Of a stretch of DNA of 49,991 nucleotides, positions 27,476-36,081 are shown in pieces. Below the pieces are notes generated by a model that was not told the origin of the DNA, made no database searches, and saw only the letters and a list, made by a program, of their open reading frames with translations. Made by a program: the position numbers and the translations under genes. The stretch lies in NCBI RefSeq assembly GCF_022808175.1, contig NZ_JALGBX010000041.1:1-49991 (forward strand), read 5' to 3'. This DNA is from Streptomyces sp. AP-93. Its GTDB lineage: Bacteria; Actinomycetota; Actinomycetes; Streptomycetales; Streptomycetaceae. Numbering within the stretch: position 1 is the first letter of the stretch; every line of letters starts with the position of its first letter.

Positions 27476-29596
27476 TCAGCCGCCCGCCGGCCCGTCCTGC
27501 ACATCAATTCCTTCGCTTTGCCGCACCTCGTACGCGAGGTCGTCGAGGGACCCCTGGCCAGCTACGAACCATCGGACGGTGCCCTGCGCCGCAGTGTCCA
27601 CCCCAGATGCCTCGCACCGCATCTTCCGGGCCAATCCGCTGGGCGAGTACCACTCCCCGTCCGCCTCCCATCGCAGGGGGTTGCGGCCGTTGTCGTTGTT
27701 CCAGGTCGCGCGGGACCGCTCAGGGTTCTCGGCGAGCCAGTCCGTCATCTCGCGCCGTTCCGGCTTAGTGAACGGTCGGAACTCCAGAACCGTGCCGTCC
27801 GGGATCCGACGTGCGACGGTCAGGGTAGTTACGGCATTGACCTGTCGGCCGCGCTGCTCGGTCGCTGTGACCTGGTACCCCTCCCCGAGCGCGGGTGCGA
27901 GACTCTCGGAGTCCAAGCCTCTCAGTGCAGCCCGCACCACGCGTTCAATACGCTCGGCGTTCCGGACAGCGGCGATGATGTGGCTTTTCTTCCCGTACTC
28001 CTCGTCGATAGCCCGCAGCACCCACGCGAGAGTGTCCTGCACCAGCTCGGGCACCTTGGCAAGCTCTGCCGCCCAGGCGAAGTCGGGGTCCTCTATGGCG
28101 GTGGTACCCAGGCGGCGGAAGACGATGTGGGTGACGAGGAGGTCTCCGTGGGAGGCGGCCGCGTCCGCGCGCCAGAGCAGGCCTTCGCGGAGCGTCTGCA
28201 GCTCGGCGCGGACCGCGCGGAGAAGCTCCACGGAGCGCCAGACCCGGTACACATTCGGTGACGGGCCGAAGATCTCCTGGTAGACGTCGTCCTCCCAGAG
28301 ACCTGCGAGGTTCTGGTCGCGCTTGGCCACGGCCGCGAGCTGCGCGTTCGGACTGACGGCGGCCAGCGCCTCGGCCGCCTCCATGATCGAGCAGCCGTGC
28401 GCCGGGGCCGGCGTTCGCTCGCCGCGCTTGATGACATAGCTGCGGTGCAGCAGCAGGGCGAAGTCGTCGCGCAGCTGGACCTGGCCTTGGTCGAGGGACT
28501 TGAAGTCGCGCTCCTCGATCGGGTTCTGGGTGTTCGTGGTGGTGGTCACCTGGTCGCCGAACCCGGGCGGGCAGTCCTCCAGGGAAATCAGCCGGACCAT
28601 GACACGGCCGATCTGCGCGGTGTCGGGGTCCTTGGTGAACGCCCGGTGGATAGCACTTACGGTCTGCGCGCCGTTGACGACGCTGGCGCCGGTGAGCTTG
28701 AAGTCGCCGACCTTGCCAGGGACGGCCCGCCCGACCGGCTTGATCGTCTCGCAGAGCATGGTGATGCCGTTGCTGAAGTACCAGAAGTGCTCAGGCTGTT
28801 CCAGGAGGGTGTTCTGGATTTTGACGTTGACGTCGGTCAGGTCGAGAGAGTCCCGGATGTTCCGGGCGAACAGTCCGCGCCGGTGCTCGCCGTACAGGTC
28901 GGCGAGGTCGGGCGCGGTCATGGTGCCGTAGAGGGCCTTGTACGGCGTCGACTCCTGCACGAAGCCGTCGAGCCGGACCGTGGTGTCGATCTTCGGGGCC
29001 GCGGCGTCGCCCAAGATGGCCCGGTGGAAGTCGCGGAGGTCGAGGACCTTGACCTCGACGACATCGGAGACTCGATTCTGCTCATCGACTTTCTCCGTCA
29101 GCAGCGCGTGCACGTTTGGGTCGAGAGGTGTAGTCCGCATCAGAGCCAGCACCAGCGTCACCTTCGGGATGCCGATCTCGAACGCTTGCTGGAGCTCGGG
29201 GACCAAGTGCTGGAATCGGCTGTTGAACCGCGAGTAGGCACGGTCGAAGAGTAGGTCGAGGCCGCGGAACATCTTGTGTACGGCCTCTTCGTCGAAGCCG
29301 CCCTTGGCCTTATCGCTCCACTTGGCTTGTACCAGGCAGATCCGGGACTGAGGCGTGCCGACCTCCACCGACATCGCGTCCAGGCCCCGGTCGTCCTGGC
29401 CATCGAAGACGCGGACGGCCGCGGTGCGGGCAGTGACCTGGTGCTCGATCTGCACGGCGAGCGCGGCAAGACCCCTGCTCAGGAACGCCTGCTGGCGCTG
29501 GTCTTCAGCGAACTTCGCCTGGTCCGCCATGTCGATCAGGCCCGTGAAACGGTCTTCGATGGCCTTGCGGACATACTCTACGTGCAGCTTGCTCAT
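27476..29596 (-). CDS. AIPR-family (abortive infection phage resistance) protein with nuclease-like N-terminus
   Basis: 706 residues. The central region carries AIPR hallmarks (EHFWYFSNGITMLCE, then SVVNGAQTVSAIH). The first 120 residues hold a restriction-fold pattern: DRGLDAMSVE, then ICLVQAKWSD (D...QxK), as in Mrr/PD-(D/E)XK nucleases. The C-terminus ends in a small region with GEWYSPSGLARKM, which may be a DNA-binding module. The family is linked to abortive infection and occurs beside several restriction-type systems. It is the most upstream gene of the defence operon in the transcription direction, 283 nt before the methylase. It probably supplies an effector or companion nuclease. Confidence 0.85.
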   Translation of the reverse strand: MSKLHVEYVRKAIEDRFTGLIDMADQAKFAEDQRQQAFLSRGLAALAVQIEHQVTARTAAVRVFDGQDDRGLDAMSVEVGTPQSRICLVQAKWSDKAKGGFDEEAVHKMFRGLDLLFDRAYSRFNSRFQHLVPELQQAFEIGIPKVTLVLALMRTTPLDPNVHALLTEKVDEQNRVSDVVEVKVLDLRDFHRAILGDAAAPKIDTTVRLDGFVQESTPYKALYGTMTAPDLADLYGEHRRGLFARNIRDSLDLTDVNVKIQNTLLEQPEHFWYFSNGITMLCETIKPVGRAVPGKVGDFKLTGASVVNGAQTVSAIHRAFTKDPDTAQIGRVMVRLISLEDCPPGFGDQVTTTTNTQNPIEERDFKSLDQGQVQLRDDFALLLHRSYVIKRGERTPAPAHGCSIMEAAEALAAVSPNAQLAAVAKRDQNLAGLWEDDVYQEIFGPSPNVYRVWRSVELLRAVRAELQTLREGLLWRADAAASHGDLLVTHIVFRRLGTTAIEDPDFAWAAELAKVPELVQDTLAWVLRAIDEEYGKKSHIIAAVRNAERIERVVRAALRGLDSESLAPALGEGYQVTATEQRGRQVNAVTTLTVARRIPDGTVLEFRPFTKPERREMTDWLAENPERSRATWNNDNGRNPLRWEADGEWYSPSGLARKMRCEASGVDTAAQGTVRWFVAGQGSLDDLAYEVRQSEGIDVQDGPAGG

Positions 29597-29844
29597 GCCC
29601 CACTCCCGTCAATGCTCCCCAGGGTCAACACCCTATCGGGCTAAGATCACTCGGGCCCGCTCTTCTTCAGCGCCAGCTCAACGCAGGCAGCCTCGGAGGG
29701 GCGGCGCGTCGGGAGTATCCGGCTTGGGACGGTGCTGGTTGATTTCAGTCCTCGTCCGGGGTCAGCCGAAGCGATGAAGTTCCCCCTCTGAGCTGGACAG
29801 CCTGATACTGGGACGGACAGTCCCGGAGGAAGCAGTCCCAGGTA

Positions 29845-30150
29845 GTGAGCAAGAAGAGCAATACGAGCAAGCGGTACACGGCCGAGTTCAAGCGCGACGC
29901 CGTGGCCCTGGTGCACTCGTCGGGCAAGACGGTCACCGAGGTCGCCCGGGAGATCGGCGTCAGCCCCGAGGGACTACGGAACTGGGTCAACCAGGACAAG
30001 ACCGACCGCGGCCAGGGGCCGGCGGGCGCGCTGACCACGGCCGAGCGCGAGGAACTGGCGCGCCTGCGCCGCAAGGTCCGCGAGATGGAACAGACCATCG
30101 AGGTGCTGGGAAAAGCGACCGCCTTCTTCGCGAACCACAAGACGAAGTAG
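29845..30150 (+). CDS. IS3-family transposase OrfA (HTH protein)
   Basis: 101 residues. It opens with a helix-turn-helix (YTAEFKRDAVALVHSSG, VTEVAREIGVSPEGLRNWV) and ends in a leucine-zipper-like coiled coil (ARLRRKVREMEQTIEVLGKA). Both are typical of IS3-family OrfA, which binds the inverted repeats. An A-AAA-G stretch at 30111-30115 lies where IS3 elements shift by -1 to make the OrfAB transposase. This half is intact, but its partner is not, so no active transposase can be made. Confidence 0.85.
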   Translation: MSKKSNTSKRYTAEFKRDAVALVHSSGKTVTEVAREIGVSPEGLRNWVNQDKTDRGQGPAGALTTAEREELARLRRKVREMEQTIEVLGKATAFFANHKTK

Positions 30151-30566
30151 ACGCAGCCACGCGCTACGCGTTCGTCGACGCGGAGAAGGCCGGCCCCGAC
30201 CGCCCGGACGGCTACAGCGTCTCGCTGCTGTGCCGGGCCCTGAAGATCTCCCGCTCCGGCTACTACGCCTACCTCGCCGCCCGTCCGGCCGCCGCCGTCA
30301 CAGCGCGCGAGGAGGACGAGCTGGTGGCCGAGATCCGGCAGATCCACGAGGAATCCCGCCGCGCCTACGGCGCCCCGAGGATCACCGCGGCCCTGCGCCG
30401 AAAGGGCCGGAGGATCAACCGGAAGAAGGTCGAGCGGCTGATGCGCGAGCACGACATCCGCGGGATCACCCGCCGCAAGCGCCGAAACCTCACCAAGGCA
30501 GACCGCAAGGCGGCACCCTCCCCGGACCTGGTCGGGCGAACCCAAACCAAAACGATCAGTAATTGA
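30111..30566 (+). pseudogene. Truncated IS3-family transposase OrfB
   Basis: In the -1 frame after OrfA, the sequence RYAFVDAEK, then SRSGYYAYLAARP, HEESRRAYGAPRIT and RINRKKVERLMREHDIRGI is the N-terminal HTH_21 part of OrfB. The frame ends after about 150 residues at PDLVGRTQTKT, where the rve integrase domain with its DDE residues should begin. No part of that domain is found further on, so about half of the gene is deleted. Confidence 0.82.
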
Positions 30567-30722
30567 TCGGCAGCTCCCTGCCCTCGCACCACAGGCAAAA
30601 CCCTCACGTTGATTCTTTACGGGCCCTTAGCGGACCCGCGAGTTGTACGGCCAAGAGCGTGACACGTGAGTTCCACACCAAACGAGACGACGCCTAATTC
30701 GGCGACAATCAGAAAGGACGTG

Positions 30723-31973
30723 TCAGTTCGACCACTTGGTGTTGTCATAGAACCACTGCGTGGCCTGCACGAGATTCTGCTGAACATCCTTTTCGTTCTC
30801 GCCGCCTACAATGATCGTGGCGACTTCGCCATTCGTGCCACGCATTGCTGAGTAGCGCCTGCCTGCCGGGCTGGCCTGGTAGTCAAGAACCCAGTCGAAG
30901 GGGCACTCATGCGGGATTTCCTCGAGGAATCCCAGCTGAGGAGAGAAGACGACATGGCCAACAAACTGCTGCTGCAGCTCTTCGGTTACCGGCCACTGTG
31001 GAACCCCGCGACCGCAGAAGGCCCGTACCGCAGCCATCTTGAAGTCAACACCAAATCCCAAGCGGCTCTCTTCATACACCGAGAGGCCGCCGATGCGTGC
31101 TCCGACCTCTCCCATGACCAACGTGCCGTCTGTGCTCTCAAAGATCTCAACGTAGAACATGCCATCGGGACCGAAAGGGAGCGCTTTTTCCAGAAGGTTC
31201 CGACTGAACGCGACGATCTTTCGCGAGAGCTCACTCTTTGCGTCCAGCAGGACGCTCGCCAAGTGTCGACCGTGGAGGAAATCGAGGTGAGTGCCAACAT
31301 AGCGCCCCACATTCATGAAGTGACACTGTCCGTCAGCATAGAATCCATTGATGTGGTATTGCTCACCGTGAACGAACTCTTCGAGCAACAGTTCGCGCAT
31401 CATGTCGACGGCGGAGTTCGAGAAGCATCCCCCCTCTAGGATCCGGTCGAGCTCTTGCTCTGATTCGATTACGTGTGTGTTCATGGACCCCGCGCCGCAG
31501 AAAGGTTTCAGCACGACTGGGTAGCCAACCTGGTCAATAAAGTCGGCGATCTCCAGTGCATTGGTGACCTTTCGGTCGCGAGGCACTGGGATTCCGTTCT
31601 CAGCGGCACGCTCCTTCATGAGCGACTTGTCTCGCATGTAGACGGCGTCATTCGGCAGCAAGCCGGGTATACCGTGACGTTCACGGAGTGCGGCGGCACG
31701 CATCACATCCGATTCGGTCATGGCCACGATCCGACTGAAAGAGCCGGCAGTGAGCAAGGCGTCAGCAGCCTTCAATACCTTGTCGTTGGCCGAGTATTTG
31801 GGGAACCCGTGAATAGCGGCAAATGCGGCGCCGTAGCGTTCGGTTAGCCACGTCATGTCATGATCTTGATCAACTCCTGTCACAAGGGTTGCGGAGCCTC
31901 CAGTGGCTTCCAGCCACTCCTGAGGCGTGTTCCGCGTAAGCACTTTAAGGTTGCAGAGAATAAGAGTCGACAT
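30723..31973 (-). CDS. ATP-grasp ligase (peptide-bond forming), copy A
   Basis: 416 residues of the ATP-grasp fold. It has the nucleotide-binding lysine strand YPVVLKPFCGAGS, LLLEEFVHGEQYHINGF and the metal-binding strand GEVGARIGG. Such carboxylate-amine ligases form an acyl phosphate and join two amino acids or an acid and an amine. This one resembles BacD/dapdiamide-type ligases in length and layout. It is the last gene of the - strand group, downstream of a second ligase, so two ligations, or one ligation and one amidation, are likely. A decayed near-copy of this gene lies at 33585-33947. Substrates cannot be predicted from sequence alone. Confidence 0.88.
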   Translation of the reverse strand: MSTLILCNLKVLTRNTPQEWLEATGGSATLVTGVDQDHDMTWLTERYGAAFAAIHGFPKYSANDKVLKAADALLTAGSFSRIVAMTESDVMRAAALRERHGIPGLLPNDAVYMRDKSLMKERAAENGIPVPRDRKVTNALEIADFIDQVGYPVVLKPFCGAGSMNTHVIESEQELDRILEGGCFSNSAVDMMRELLLEEFVHGEQYHINGFYADGQCHFMNVGRYVGTHLDFLHGRHLASVLLDAKSELSRKIVAFSRNLLEKALPFGPDGMFYVEIFESTDGTLVMGEVGARIGGLSVYEESRLGFGVDFKMAAVRAFCGRGVPQWPVTEELQQQFVGHVVFSPQLGFLEEIPHECPFDWVLDYQASPAGRRYSAMRGTNGEVATIIVGGENEKDVQQNLVQATQWFYDNTKWSN

Positions 31974-32278
31974 AGTCTTTTTCTGGTCGGTCTTGATGGG
32001 GTGTTTATGTTGAATGCCGCGCGGCCAGTGACCACGCGCTATGGTCTCGCTCGGCGGACGTGGCAGCGGAAAAGGGCCTCTGGTGTCGGGCCGCGCCTAT
32101 TAAAATTGGACCTCTGCCACGAAGGTCACGTAGGTCTTGCCGAAGGTTAGTTCGCGCACAGCCAACTGCTGGATCCGTTGACTGCAACCTCACCCCATTT
32201 GGTGTGACATTCGAGCATAAACCGCAATCAATAGTGGCGATTTGAACCAGGTACCCTCTCGGCAACGCGCCGCTGGAG
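31974..32278. other. Gap between the two ATP-grasp genes
   Basis: 305 nt with no convincing gene. It contains a locally AT-rich patch (TATTAAAATTGG near 32099) that could be part of a promoter for the downstream - strand ligase. The spacing means the two ligase genes are not translationally coupled. Confidence 0.4.
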
Positions 32279-33532
32279 CTACGGCGTCTGCGGTTGGACC
32301 TCGAATTCCAGTGCGTCTACGCCGGCCTGTGCGCGAGTGGCCGCTTCTTCGGGAGACCATCCGAGCGCCCAGACGAAGGCGGCACGAGATCCTGAACCGG
32401 TGAGCTGCGTCAGTATCGATCCGGATTCCTTCAACACCGTGACCTCCTGGACTCCGGGTAGCATCCGGGCCGTATCGACACCGTTCACCGCCGTCACCCG
32501 GCCGATGGTGGACGGCACGGCGTAGCGGATGGCTGCGCACTGCTTGTCGACTGCTGCTTCGTAGGCATCGACCGCGCGGATGGCCTCGGCCAGCACCTGC
32601 TGGCCGAGGTAACGACGTGCCGCCGCCTCCGGCATGTCGACGTCCTTAACGGCGGCCACCATATTGGTGATCCGATCGCCACCACATCGCAGGTGCGTCT
32701 CCACGATGCGTACGTCGTCCGCGGTCACGATGATCTCTGTGTGTGTCGCGGTGTCCTGTACTCCCAATGCGTTGAGCATGCGGGTTACAGTGTCCGCGAT
32801 ACGGTCCGCGGCTTCCGGCGCCAGCGGAGCTGGCACTATGTGACCGAGCTCGATGAAGTGTTCACGGTCCACGGACTTCTCCGTGATGGAAACGACGAGG
32901 TGGTGGCCATCCTCGCTGAGGCATTCGACGCTGTACTCGTCGCCCATGTGGAAGCGCTCGACGATGAGGTCGGTCGAGTCCAGGTCGTGGGTCCCTGAGG
33001 AGCTCCAGGCGAAGGCACCGTCGAGATCGTCCGGGCCGGTCAGGCGGCTGATGCCCTGGCTCGAGATGCCGCGGCGGGGCTTGCAAATCAATGGGTATCC
33101 CAGCCGCCCTGCTGCTGCGCGCAAGTCTTCGGGTGACTTCACGAGTTCGCAAGGGGTGTCGTCGACGCCGGCGGCCTGAAGGCTACGTCGCATCTGGAAT
33201 TTGTCCCCCACAGTCAGGACAGACTCGAGGCTGTGCCAACGTATACCGAGGTCCGCGGCGATGATCGCGGCCTTGTCCAGATCCTTCTCGGTGAAGTTGG
33301 CTACGGCGTCGATCGGGTCCAGGGCGTGGATCGTGCGGGCCAGAGCCAGCCATTCGTCGTCGCCTGTGTCATCGGGAAGCACGATGACACGGGCGAACTT
33401 TTCCATGTCCCATACCCTTTGCCACATTTCCTGCCGGGTGATGAGGCTGATCCGCAGGCCTGGGGATACGCTTCGCGCCCGGTCGGGCTGGTCTTTCGCA
33501 CCGGTGACAATGAGAAGGTGCTGACTGCGCAC
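32279..33532 (-). CDS. ATP-grasp ligase, copy B
   Basis: 417 residues from GTG 33532, which has AGGAG about 8 nt upstream; the open frame continues to 33685 but that part is low quality. Motifs are YPLICKPRRGISSQGISR (ATP-binding loop), LIVERFHMGDEYSVECL and VETHLRCGGDRI (metal strand), the pattern of the ETHxRxGGD subgroup of amino-acid ligases. It differs strongly from copy A, so the two should act on different substrates or steps. It lies downstream of the halogenase on the same strand. Role: activation of an amino acid carboxylate and coupling to a second amine (inference). Confidence 0.87.
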   Translation of the reverse strand: MRSQHLLIVTGAKDQPDRARSVSPGLRISLITRQEMWQRVWDMEKFARVIVLPDDTGDDEWLALARTIHALDPIDAVANFTEKDLDKAAIIAADLGIRWHSLESVLTVGDKFQMRRSLQAAGVDDTPCELVKSPEDLRAAAGRLGYPLICKPRRGISSQGISRLTGPDDLDGAFAWSSSGTHDLDSTDLIVERFHMGDEYSVECLSEDGHHLVVSITEKSVDREHFIELGHIVPAPLAPEAADRIADTVTRMLNALGVQDTATHTEIIVTADDVRIVETHLRCGGDRITNMVAAVKDVDMPEAAARRYLGQQVLAEAIRAVDAYEAAVDKQCAAIRYAVPSTIGRVTAVNGVDTARMLPGVQEVTVLKESGSILTQLTGSGSRAAFVWALGWSPEEAATRAQAGVDALEFEVQPQTP

Positions 33533-33584
33533 GGATTCGGTCTCCTCTTCTTGGCGAATGTGCGGGGGACCCGCAGGGCTGCTT

Positions 33585-33947
33585 TTTCGATCCAAACGGT
33601 GTGTTATGGGACCTCTGCGCGGCTTCCGGTAAGCGCTTCTCAACGTCCTCCTCACTGGATCCAGCCACCAGCGACAAGGAGACATCGTGGTTGGATCCGC
33701 GCATCAGTGAGCATCTCTGTCATACCGGCTTGCACTCGTAGTCCAGCACCACGCGAAGGGCGCAACGCAGGAATCTCTGAACTACCATTTCGCATCCGCG
33801 CAGAAGCCGTCGATCCGGTACTGCTGCCAGCGGATGAACTCCTCGGACAGCAGTACCGGCATCTTATGGACGATGAACCCCGAGAGCGTGGCCAGCAGCG
33901 AGGACCTTGTCCAATTCCTGCTCCGACTCGATGACGTACGCGTGCAT
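33585..33947 (-). pseudogene. Decayed third ATP-grasp ligase, paralogue of copy A
   Basis: No open frame covers this stretch, but pieces in different - strand frames match copy A in order. HAYVIESEQELDKVL (from 33947) aligns with THVIESEQELDRIL. LLSEEFIRWQQYRIDGFCAD aligns with LLLEEFVHGEQYHINGFYAD. VVLDYECKPV aligns with WVLDYQASPAG. MRGSNHDVSLSLVAGSSEED (from 33704) aligns with MRGTNGEVATIIVGGENEKD. The middle (about 120 residues of copy A) is missing and there are several stops and frameshifts. The cluster therefore once had three ligases. The fragment lies between the halogenase and copy B. Confidence 0.8.
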
Positions 33948-34039
33948 ATGGGCTGGATGGGAGGGTCAGCCGCAGCACGGTCGTCCGTGGCACTGGACCT
34001 GCCGTCCGGCGGCCGTCCGCTCCCGCGGCCTGTGCGCGG

Positions 34040-35506
34040 TCAGGCGTTGAGGCCCGCCTTCCCTATGCCCAGCCGGGGCTCCATGACCAGGTAGAAACCA
34101 TTGTCCACGTCGTACAGGTCGTTCGTGTCGATGGCCGTGTCGGGCGTCAGGCGTTCGTGCGGGTCGGCCGCCAGGCGAGCGCGCTCCTGGGCCTCCGCCG
34201 CGGCGTCGAGCAGTTCCTGCACAGGTGACTTCCGCTGCTTCTGGTCCGTGATCACCTTGTCAATGGACTCGCTGGCCTTGCCGCTTGTGTCCGCGGCCTC
34301 GCGCAGGTCGGTGGTACCGGAGATGATTTCGCCGAAGGCTACGTCGGGGGTGTTCTCCGACACCTCCTCGTCCCTGGCCAGGGAGTTGGCGAGAGCGAAG
34401 TATCGGTCCTTGCCGGCGTGCTTCTGGTAAAAGCCGGATACCAGAGTGAAGAGCCGGACATAGGCGTTACGGAAGAGCGTCTCGTAGAAGGACTGGGCTT
34501 CGGTCTCCGTGACGTCGCCGTGGCTGAGGGCCGAGATGGAGGCGGCGGCCAGCAGGCCGCTGTACATGGCCAAGTGGACGCCGGTGGACAGCAGCGGGTC
34601 GAGGAAGCAGGCCGCGTCGCCCATGAGGAAGTAGCCATCGCCGCAGAACCGGTCAGCCACGTAGGAGAAGTCCTGCTCCACACGTGCCTGGCCCTGGAAG
34701 GTGCCCTGCGCCATGAGGCCCTCGACGGTGGGGGATTCGGCGATCACGGCCAGGAGCATGTCCTCGGTAGAGGTGAACTCCTTGCGTCGCTCGACGAAGT
34801 TGGTCTTGTGGGTGACGAAGCCCACGCTGAAGCGCTTTCCGCTGAGCGGAATCACCCAGTACCAGCCGTCGTCGGAGGAGACGACATTGATCCCGCCAGC
34901 GGGGCTGTTGGGAAGCAGCTCGCCGCCGTCCCAGTAACCCCAGATCGCGACATTGCGGAAGATCTCGTGAGGCTGGCGGTTGTTCAAGTGCTGCGCCCCG
35001 ATCAGCCCGGCGCGGCCCGACGCGTCGAGGACGAAGTCTGCGCGGGTGGTGAGGGTTTCGCCACTCTGAGGGTCGACCCACTCCACGCCGGTGGCGCGGT
35101 CATCCTCGAAGACGACCTTCTTGACGCGGGCTCCCTCGACGACGTCAACACCGCTCTCCCGGGCGTGCTCGAGGAGAACCTGGTCAAAGTCGGCGCGCTC
35201 GACCTGCCAGGAGCGCATGTCGGGGCCGAACTGCTGGGTCCAGTCAATGACCCAGTCGTCTTCCTTGCCCCAGCGCAGCAGCGCGCCCGACTTGGAGGTG
35301 TAGCCGCGAGAGTTGACCTTCTCCAGGGCTCCGAGGTAGTCGAGGATTCCGCGACAAGAGGTCGTGATCGACTCACCGATGTGGTAGCGCGGGAATACTG
35401 CACGCTCGAGGAGCTTCACGGACATGCCCGCCCTGGCGAGAAGTGCACCGGCCGTTGATCCAGCGGGCCCTCCGCCGATGATGAGAACTTCAAGTTTCTT
35501 GCTCAC
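34040..35506 (-). CDS. Flavin-dependent halogenase (CmlS-like)
   Basis: 488 residues. An FAD fingerprint GGGPAGSTAG lies at 11-20. The halogenase motif WYWVIP is at 215-220, Lys72 in SKSGALLRWG is the position that carries HOX to the substrate, and GDAACFLDPLLSTGVHLA closes the FAD site. The presence of both the Lys and WxWxIP separates it from ordinary monooxygenases. It is closer to the CmlS/PltA-like group than to tryptophan halogenases. It needs a flavin reductase, which is not encoded nearby. The likely product is a chlorinated amino acid or dipeptide. The intergenic region upstream carries a 14-nt direct repeat. Confidence 0.88.
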   Translation of the reverse strand: MSKKLEVLIIGGGPAGSTAGALLARAGMSVKLLERAVFPRYHIGESITTSCRGILDYLGALEKVNSRGYTSKSGALLRWGKEDDWVIDWTQQFGPDMRSWQVERADFDQVLLEHARESGVDVVEGARVKKVVFEDDRATGVEWVDPQSGETLTTRADFVLDASGRAGLIGAQHLNNRQPHEIFRNVAIWGYWDGGELLPNSPAGGINVVSSDDGWYWVIPLSGKRFSVGFVTHKTNFVERRKEFTSTEDMLLAVIAESPTVEGLMAQGTFQGQARVEQDFSYVADRFCGDGYFLMGDAACFLDPLLSTGVHLAMYSGLLAAASISALSHGDVTETEAQSFYETLFRNAYVRLFTLVSGFYQKHAGKDRYFALANSLARDEEVSENTPDVAFGEIISGTTDLREAADTSGKASESIDKVITDQKQRKSPVQELLDAAAEAQERARLAADPHERLTPDTAIDTNDLYDVDNGFYLVMEPRLGIGKAGLNA

Positions 35507-36081
35507 AAAACCTACTCTCTTGATGTGTGGTCGTGTCCAGTCTCAGCAGGGTTCACGCCTCTGCGAGAAGACGCCCGTCTGGTACGGAACGCGGGTCTGA
35601 CCAATCTTCTTGATCGCCGTTGGTCACTGATTCAGGCAAGTGACGAGAACTGCTCGCGAAGGCGCAGAGATATGGCGCATGGCTTGCCGGGCGGGATTTG
35701 ATTGGGGCAGCGTGCAACTGCCGATACGTGGCGAAGATCGCGCAATTGGTCACTGATTCGGCAGGAAAGGCCGGACCTTCGTCTGCGTGAACTCGATGAC
35801 GTGCGTTCAGAGTTGATCCTGCACATTGGGAATGTCGGATGTCAAACCGAAAGGGATCACGTCTGCACCCGCAGCAGACTTCGAAGGGCTTCAATATGGG
35901 CTGGCGAAGGAATCTCACGGAGTCTTTTGTGCGACGAAGGCGTAGCTGATGGCTCTTGAAGCTGCGGCAGGGAATGGGCGCAAGTCTGCCCTGAAGCCGG
36001 CGGGGACGCCGCAGAAGGCGTGCGAGGGCCGTGGACGGCTGTGCCCGCGTTGGGGGTGGTGTGGTGGTGCGCAGTCTGTTC
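35507..36081. other. Gap between halogenase and antiporter genes, with direct repeat
   Basis: 575 nt without a gene I can recognise; short frames on both strands have poor codon bias and no known motif. TTGGTCACTGATTC occurs exactly at 35620-35633 and again at 35746-35759. The pair lies upstream of the halogenase start and may be an operator or a duplication scar. Confidence 0.45.

Larger units (their letters stand above)
29788..30566 (+). mobile_element. IS3-family insertion sequence remnant
   Basis: OrfA is complete and OrfB is truncated before its DDE catalytic core. The left end is probably near TGAGCTGGACAGCC at about 29788. No matching right inverted repeat was found before the ATP-grasp gene. 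The element separates the defence operon from the biosynthetic cluster, so it marks a recombination joint. Confidence 0.75.

Noticed and set aside
25933..27768. 611-codon + strand frame across the methylase gene
   Set aside because: It is the antisense shadow of the methylase; the - strand shows DPTCGTGGF and NPPF motifs.
11882..29596. Assignment of the defence operon as classical type I restriction, BREX type 2 or Dnd/Dpt
   Set aside because: There is no HsdR helicase, no PglZ or PglX-size methylase, and no DndBCDE sulfur-modification genes; the gene order fits MADS better.
35553..36060. Short frames in the gap upstream of the halogenase as a decayed gene or regulator
   Set aside because: No frame on either strand shows a recognisable motif or block similarity to neighbours, unlike the ATP-grasp remnant at 33585-33947.
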